A stretch of 7,748 nt of DNA from assembly GCA_019348335.1 (NCBI GenBank), contig JAHWJR010000084.1, forward strand, positions 1 through 7,748, given 5' to 3'. Below the pieces are notes generated by a model. The model did no database searches, had not been told where the DNA came from, and saw only the letters and a program-made list of their open reading frames with translations. Shown one piece after another: positions 1 through 7,748 of the stretch (position 1 is the stretch's first letter; the number at the start of each line of letters is the position of its first letter). Source of the stretch: Actinomycetota bacterium. Lineage in GTDB: Bacteria > Actinomycetota > Acidimicrobiia > Acidimicrobiales > CADCSY01. Position numbers and translations under genes: made by a program.

Positions 1-89
1 TGGCCGACGGCACGACCGCCGACGACGTGGTGGCCGCCGTGCTCGAGGCCGTGCCGGAGCCGGCCGTGGGCCTGCGCGGCGCGCCCTAG
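1..89 (+). CDS. MoxR-family AAA+ ATPase, C-terminal fragment (5' end outside window)
   Basis: Only the last 28 complete codons are present, in the frame starting at base 3 and ending with TAG at 87-89. The visible tail contains DDVVAAVLEAVPEP, which resembles the C-terminal lid helix of MoxR ATPases, typically a helix of the type 'xxDVVxxVLxxVPxP' after the AAA lid domain. MoxR proteins are cytoplasmic AAA+ ATPases that usually sit directly upstream of a DUF58 gene and VWA/BatA genes, exactly the order found here. The stop codon overlaps the ribosome binding site of the DUF58 gene, indicating co-transcription and probable translational coupling. None of the Walker A, Walker B or sensor motifs falls in the window, so the call rests on the short tail plus gene context. 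Another AAA+ type remains possible. Confidence 0.6.
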   Translation, partial: ADGTTADDVVAAVLEAVPEPAVGLRGAP

Positions 90-93
90 GAGG
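88..93 (+). promoter_or_regulatory. Ribosome binding site of the DUF58 gene
   Basis: AGGAGG is a perfect Shine-Dalgarno sequence, five bases before the ATG at 99. Its first two bases are the last two of the upstream TAG stop. It fixes the start of the DUF58 gene at 99 although the first 50 residues are low in complexity and poorly typical of the family. Confidence 0.85.
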
Positions 94-98
94 CCGGC

Positions 99-1121
<1,023 letters not shown>

Positions 1122-1130
1122 CCCCCCTCC

Positions 1131-1181
1131 CGTTCTTTGTCGGCTCGACCACCGCCACGGTGGTTCATCCGACAAAGAACG
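1131..1181. repeat. 51-base imperfect inverted repeat (intergenic hairpin)
   Basis: The gap between the DUF58 stop (1121) and the VWA start holds a strong two-part hairpin. The outer arms are exact over 13 bases: CGTTCTTTGTCGG at 1131-1143 and CCGACAAAGAACG at 1169-1181. Inside, ACCACC (1148-1153) pairs with GGTGGT (1159-1164) around a five-base loop, GCCAC. The two stems are separated by a 4x4 internal loop in which a G-U and a U-A pair are possible. C-rich bases before the left arm and G-rich bases after the right arm could lengthen the stem. The outer arms are about half A/T, out of keeping with the surrounding GC-rich DNA. No T-tract follows, so a classic intrinsic terminator is unlikely. 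It may be an attenuator, an RNA processing or stabilising element between two operon genes, or a copy of a dispersed palindromic repeat. Confidence 0.85.
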
Positions 1182-1190
1182 ATGGGGCGG

Positions 1191-1197
1191 GGGGGAG
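1191..1197 (+). promoter_or_regulatory. Ribosome binding site of the triple-VWA gene
   Basis: GGGGGAG lies nine bases before the ATG at 1207 and six bases before an in-frame GTG at 1204. Both starts are workable and differ by one residue. ATG is preferred because the protein then begins MFRNPAALW, the usual opening of BatA-type proteins. The site lies ten bases after the hairpin ends, so hairpin folding could influence access to it. Confidence 0.6.
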
Positions 1198-4100
1198 CCG
1201 GCAGTGATGTTCCGCAACCCGGCGGCGCTGTGGCTGGGCCTGCTCGCCGTCCCCGTCGTGGTGCTGCACCTGCTGCGGCCCCGGCGCACGGCTCGCACCG
1301 TCAGCTCCACCTACCTGTGGCGGGAGCTGGCCGTGCCGGTGTCGGCGGCGTCGCCCTGGCAACGGCTGCGCCCCAGCACGCTGCTGGTCCTCCAGCTACT
1401 GGCGGTGGCGCTGCTGGCCGTGGCCGCCGCCGGCCCCGCCCGGCCCACCGAGGCCCCCCTGGCACAACACACCGTGTTCGTCGTCGACACGTCGGGGTCG
1501 ATGGCTGCGCTCGACGGCGACCCCGACCGCCTGGCCACGGCCAAGCAGCGGGCCCGCGAGCTGCGCGCCGGGCTGCCCGCCGGCGGGGTGGCCAGCCTGG
1601 TGGAGGCCGGGCCGCGGCCACGGGTGGTGCTGTCGGCCAGCCCCGACGCCGGCGCCTTCACCGACGCCCTCGGCCGGCTGGCGACCACCGCCGCCGGCGC
1701 CGACTTCGCCACCGCCTTCACCCTGGCCGAGAGCCTGGAGACCCCCGGGGTCGACATCGGTTTCGTGCTCCTGTCCGACGGAGGCCTCACCGGCGCCGAG
1801 CGCCGCCAGCTCCCGCCCGGCACCCGCTACGAGCGGGCGGGCGAGCGCTCCACCAACCGGGCGCTCACCCGCCTCGGCGTGGAGCCCCGGGGCAGTGGGC
1901 TGGTGGCCCGGGTCACGGTGCGCAACACCGGCGGCGGTGACGCCCGCCAGACCCTTCGCCTCGACGTCGACGGGCGCACGGTGCAGCGCGTCGAGCTCGA
2001 CCTGCCGGCGGGAGAGACGGTCGAGCAGGCCGTCGAGCTCCCCGCCGGCGACCGCGTCGAAGCCTTCCTCGAAGGCGAGGACCTCCTGGTCGCCGACGAC
2101 CACCTGCGGGCGGTGGCCGCCCGCCGCCGGCCGCTGCGGGTCCTCGTCGCCGGCCCCGAGGACGTGTTCCTCGACCGGCTCCTCGACGCCATCCCCGACC
2201 TCACCGTCGAGCGCGCCCCCGAGCCCCGCACCGCCGAGGGCTTCGACCTGGCCGTCTACGACGGGGTGCCCGTACCTGACGATCCGGGGGCCCCGTTCCT
2301 GGCCATCGCCCCGCCGGGCGGAGCGCCGGGGATCGAGGTCGCCGGCGAGACCGAGCGGCCGGCGGTGGCCCTGGTGCGGGGCGACGATCCCCTGCTGGCG
2401 GGCATCGACCTGTCCGAGGTGGCGGTGAGCCGGGCCCAGCGACTCGAGACCGCGCCCGGCGACGTCGTGCTGGTGGGCTCGGAGGAGACGCCGCTGCTGG
2501 TCCGGGGCCGGCGCCAGGGGCGGCCCTTCGCCTACCTCGGGTTCGCCCTGGCCGAGAGCAACCTGGCGGTCCAGGTGGCGTTCCCCATCCTCGGGGACCG
2601 GCTGGTGGCCGAGCTGGCCGGCGCCGCCCTGGCCCCCGACGACCTCGAGGTGGGCGACGCCCTGCCGTTGGCTCGGGGCGGCGGCGCCACGGTGGAGGGC
2701 CCGGGCGGCACCCGGGCCGAGGTGGCCCCCGGCGACTCGGCGCCCGTGGCCGACCGGCCCGGCTTCTGGGTGGTCACCGAGGACGGGCGCCCGCCGCGGA
2801 CCCTGGCGGTGAACCCCAGCCCGCGGGAGTCGGAGCTGGCGCCGGCCGACACCCTGCCGGTCGAGCCCCGGCCGGCGGCGCCGGGTGAGGAGGCGCCCAG
2901 GGGCCAGCAGTCGCTGCTCCCGTGGGTGGCGGCCGTGCTCCTCGCCGTGCTGGCGGCCGAAGCGTTCGCCGTCCGCCGGCGGATGGGCGTGGGCCGGCGC
3001 CAGGGCCGCCTCGCCCTCGGCGCCCGGGCGGCCGTGGCCGTGCTGGTGGCGGGCGCCCTCGTGGGCGTGGAGCTGCCCCGCACCCGTGACCGGGTGGCCA
3101 CGGTGTTCCTGGTCGACGCCTCCGACTCGCTGGGCCCGGCCGGGAGGGCCGAGGCGGTGGCGTGGGTGCGAGAGGCGCTGGCCTCCCAACCGCCCGGCGC
3201 CGTGGCCGGCGTGGCCCTCTTCGGCGGTGACGCCCGCCTGGAGCTGACCGTCCAGGAGCGGGCCACGCTGCTCACCCCGTCGGTGCAGGTCGACGCCGAG
3301 CGCACCGACCTGGCCGGCGCCCTGCGCCTGGGCGCCGCCGTGTTGCCCACCGACGCCCGCCGGCGCATCGTGGTGGTCTCCGACGGGCGGGCGACCGAGG
3401 GCGACACCGACGCCGAGATCGCCCGGCTGAGCGACGCCGGCATCCGGGTCGACGTCCATCCCGTCACCCGTGCCGGGGGCGCCGACGTGGCCGTGACCGA
3501 GCTCGACGCCCCGGCCCGGGCCCGCCAGGGCGAGACGGTGCCCCTCGAGGTGACGGTCACCGCCACGGCGCCGGGACCGGCCCGCCTGACCCTGCGCCGC
3601 GAGGGCGCGGTGGTCGACGAGCGGGTGGTCGAGCTGGTGGCGGGGCCCAACGTCGTGGCCCTGCCCCAGGTGGCGGGGAGCTCGGGGCTCGACCGCTACT
3701 CGGTGGAGGTGGCGGCGTCGGGCGACACCGTGCCGGAGAACGACCAGGGCTTCGCCGCCGTGCAGGTGGAGGGGCCGGCCCGGGTGCTCGTGGCGGAAGG
3801 GGCCCCGGGCTCGGGGGTGACGCTGGCCGAGGCGCTGCGCTCCGGCGGGATCCCCGCCGACGTGGTGGCGGCCGAGACCCTGCCTGCCCTCGACCGGCTG
3901 GCGACCTACCAGGCCACGGTGCTGGTCGACGTGGACGTGCGCTCGCTGGCTCCGGCCCAGGTGGACGACCTGGGAGCCGCCACCCGTGACCTGGGGCGGG
4001 GGCTGGTGGTGACCGGCGGCGACCACAGCTACGCCCTGGGCGGCTACCTCGACAGCCCTCTCGAGGAGCTGCTCCCGGTGGTGAGCGACGTCCTCGACCC

Positions 4101-5470
4101 CAAGCGCCGCAGCTCGGTGGCCCAGGTGCTGGCCATCGACGCCAGCGGCTCCATGGGCGCCTGCCACTGCAACGAGGGCGCCAACGGCCTGGCCGGCGGC
4201 GGCAACTTCGGCCAGGAGGGCGGGGTGAACAAGACCGACATCTCCCGCTCGGCCGCCGCCCGCAGCATCGCCGCCCTGAGCCGCAACGACGAGGTGGGCG
4301 TGCTGGCGTTCAACACCGAGGAGCGCTGGATCATCGACCTCCAGCAGCTCCCGGCCGAGGAGGTGGTGCGGGAGGGCCTGGGGCGGCTGACCCCCGCCGG
4401 CGGCACCGACGTGCGCCGCTCGCTGAGCACGGCGGCCGAGGCCCTGCGGGAGAGCAAGGCCCGGCTCAAGCACATCGTGCTGTTCACCGACGGGTTCACC
4501 GCCGAGGGCGCCCTGGCCGGCCTGGCCGACCAGGCCGCCGCCCTGCGGGAGGAGGGCATCACCGTGTCGGTGCTGGGCACCGGTGAGGGAGCGGCGCAGG
4601 AGCTGCGGGCGGTGGCCGACGCCGGCGGCGGGCGCTTCCACCCCGGCCGGGACCTGCACGAGATCCCCCAGATCATGATGGAGGAGACGGTGCTGGCCTC
4701 CCGCAACTTCGTCAACGAGGGCGAGTTCCTGCCCGAGGTGGTCTCCTCGGCGGCGCCGGTGGCCCAGCTGCGGGCGTCGCCACCACTGTTCGGGTACCTG
4801 GCCACCACGGCCAAGCCCGCTGCCCGCACCCTGCTGCGGATCGGCCCCGACGGCGACCCGCTCCTGGCCAGCTGGCAGGCCGGCCTGGGCCGGGCCACGG
4901 CCTGGACCAGCGACGCCTCGGCGCGGTGGTCGCAGGCGTGGGCGGGCTGGGAGGGCTACGTGCCGTTCTGGGCGGCGACGGTGAAGGACACCTTCCCCAC
5001 CGGCGGCGACGGGGGCGGCCTGCGCACCTCCGTCGACGGCGACACGCTGCGCATCGCCGTGGAGGGAGCCGAGCCGTGGCCGGACGACGCCACCGCGGTG
5101 GCCCGGGTGGCGGGACCGGACCGGCAGGGCAGCGAGGTGCGCCTCCAGCGGACCTCGGCCACCACCTTCTCGGGCGAGGCCGCCGCCGTGGGCGCCGGCA
5201 GCTACGCCGTCGGGGCGGCGGTCACCGCCGGTGGCGGGACGGTGTTCTCCTCGGCCACGGTGGCCACCCAGTCGTACTCCCCCGAGTACCAGCTGGGCCC
5301 CGCCCGCCCCGAGGCGCTGCGGGCGTGGTCGGCGGCCACGGGTGGACGAGGCGAGATCCTGGCCGACCAGGCCTTCGACCCCGCCGACCTGCCCGCCGGC
5401 CGGGGCAGCGTCCCGCTGGCGGGATGGCTGCTCCTGGCCGCTGCCCTGGCCTGGCCGGTGGCGGTGGCCC

Positions 5471-7663
<2,193 letters not shown>

Positions 7664-7675
7664 CCGCGCACGCTA
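7664..7675 (-). promoter_or_regulatory. Possible leaderless promoter of ccmF (-10 element)
   Basis: On the minus strand TAGCGT (7675-7670) fits the actinobacterial -10 consensus TANNNT and is followed by exactly six bases before the GTG start at 7663. That spacing would place transcription start on the first base of the start codon, giving a leaderless mRNA, and agrees with the lack of a Shine-Dalgarno sequence. No convincing -35 hexamer is visible 16-19 bases upstream. The remaining bases to the window end (7676-7748) show no gene I can support. Confidence 0.4.
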
Positions 7676-7748
7676 CCGCCGCGATGCCACCTACTCCCGG
7701 CAGCACCCAGCGTCGCCGTGCGGCCACGTTGTGGGCACCCCCCCGTCG

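Noticed and set aside
1131..1181. Integron attC-like recombination site
   Set aside because: The outer arms have GTTCTTT and its complement, which do not match the attC core GTTRRRY/RYYYAAC in sequence or orientation, and there is no integrase or cassette structure.
1131..1181. Classic intrinsic terminator ending the MoxR/DUF58 transcript
   Set aside because: No T-tract follows the right arm; instead a G-run and a ribosome binding site follow at once, and the flanking genes belong to one functional set.
1396..4659. A 1087-codon open frame on the minus strand, antisense to the VWA gene
   Set aside because: Its translation is rich in Gly, His, Gln and Arg without any recognisable domain or membrane pattern, while the plus strand carries three VWA motifs over the same bases. 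Long antisense open frames are expected at this GC content.

Overview
The window is very GC-rich, with third codon positions almost always G or C. It reads as a chromosomal piece of a high-GC actinobacterium. The combination of a MoxR/DUF58/BatA-type cluster with a System I cytochrome c gene (ccmF), plus a possible leaderless promoter, makes a lineage such as Acidimicrobiia plausible; this is inference from style, not a search result. No phage, transposase, CRISPR, tRNA or rRNA signature is visible.

Layout. Positions 1-89 (+) are the last 28 codons of a gene whose tail looks like a MoxR-family AAA+ ATPase. Its stop codon lies inside the AGGAGG ribosome binding site of the next gene. Positions 99-1121 (+) encode a 340-residue DUF58 protein with a complete MIDAS and an N-terminal run of ten alanines encoded by a perfect GCG repeat. 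A gap of about 85 bases holds a strong 51-base imperfect hairpin (1131-1181) and a G-rich ribosome binding site. Positions 1207-5703 (+) encode a 1498-residue membrane protein that joins a BatA-like protein to a second, normally separate type of VWA/glutamine-amidotransferase-like membrane protein. It carries three VWA domains, about five membrane segments and a cytoplasmic proline-rich tail. Positions 5471-7663 (-) encode CcmF, the heme-handling core of the System I cytochrome c maturation heme lyase. It is convergent with the VWA gene and its open frame runs 233 bases into that gene antisense. A near-perfect 23-base GC palindrome sits at the junction, just after the VWA stop.

How the genes work together. 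MoxR ATPase, DUF58 protein and BatA/VWA membrane proteins form a widespread co-occurring set, thought to act as a chaperone-like or envelope-stress module in which the AAA+ protein acts with VWA proteins through metal-dependent (MIDAS) contacts. Here the membrane part appears to be condensed into one giant polypeptide with two large extracytoplasmic regions. CcmF is a separate transcription unit with no evident functional link.

The most interesting points are the triple-VWA fusion, a Cys-His-Cys insert directly after the third MIDAS, the intergenic hairpin, and the unusual ccmF 3' end, which has no stop codon before the likely terminator.
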